64,000 bases of DNA from Meconema thalassinum (taxonomy: Eukaryota > Arthropoda > Insecta > Orthoptera > Tettigoniidae): contig OX336388.2 of the NCBI GenBank assembly GCA_946902985.2, forward strand, positions 1,509,102,545 to 1,509,166,544, read 5' to 3'. A model generated the notes under the pieces. It made no database searches. It worked only from the letters and a program-made list of their open reading frames with translations, and was not told the origin of the DNA. Shown here in pieces: positions 63,984-64,000 of this stretch. Both the position numbers and the translations under genes were made by a program. Position 1 is the first letter of the stretch, and each line of letters begins with the position of its first letter.

Positions 63984-64000
63984 AAAAATGTGCTCATGTA

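Overview
The window reads as a piece of a large, repeat-rich animal nuclear genome, most likely an insect. The evidence is a BEL/Pao and a Ty3/gypsy retrotransposon, RTE-like and jockey-like LINEs, a Tc1 element, mariner-derived ends, Helitron remnants and tRNA-derived SINEs. I found no convincing host gene. The longest reading frames belong to mobile elements. The order of insect is a guess (SINE and LINE tails resemble those of polyneopterans such as Ensifera) and cannot be proven here.

Layout. 0-5 kb: weak ORF1-like debris, the 3' tip of a Helentron-like repeat, and a broken RTE-type LINE on the minus strand. 5-12 kb: a cluster of SINEs, one a chimera with a 12-bp target-site duplication. 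12.6-13.8 kb: a family A repeat carrying a histone H1 tail fragment. 14.6-17.8 kb: two 5'-truncated LINEs on the minus strand. 19.7-22.7 kb: a decayed Helitron Rep/helicase gene (minus) split by a complete Tc1 element with an open transposase. 23.4-27 kb: SINEs and a palindromic mariner-derived element that is itself split by a family A repeat. 28-31.7 kb: LINE scraps and a 731-bp retroposon with a 13-bp duplication. 32-41.9 kb: four family B repeats, a 95-bp tandem array and SINEs. 42.08-46.01 kb: a very young BEL/Pao element with identical LTRs but a deleted integrase, inserted in frame into an older ORF. 49.2-55 kb: a LINE scrap and a decayed gypsy element (minus). 56-61.2 kb: two Helitrons head to tail. 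61.8-64 kb: a family C repeat (minus).

The most interesting system is a trio of otherwise dissimilar repeats (A, B and C). They share one architecture: an 11-12 bp subterminal inverted repeat, a 5' hairpin, the string TATGA(G/A)(A/G)TC, a GT-type microsatellite, a body of tandem units of 292-298 bp (two steps of about 146 bp in B), the inverted repeat again, a 3' hairpin whose stem covaries between families, and the end CTTGTT. Two empty-site comparisons inside the window support the ends. This matches non-autonomous Helentron-type (HINE/DINE-like) elements. One copy carries what looks like a captured histone H1 3' end.

The elements interact by nesting: Tc1 in Helitron, family A in mariner palindrome, family B in repeat D, BEL in an older ORF, Helitron next to Helitron. 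That gives relative ages for many of them. All family names are from reading motifs; no database search was possible.
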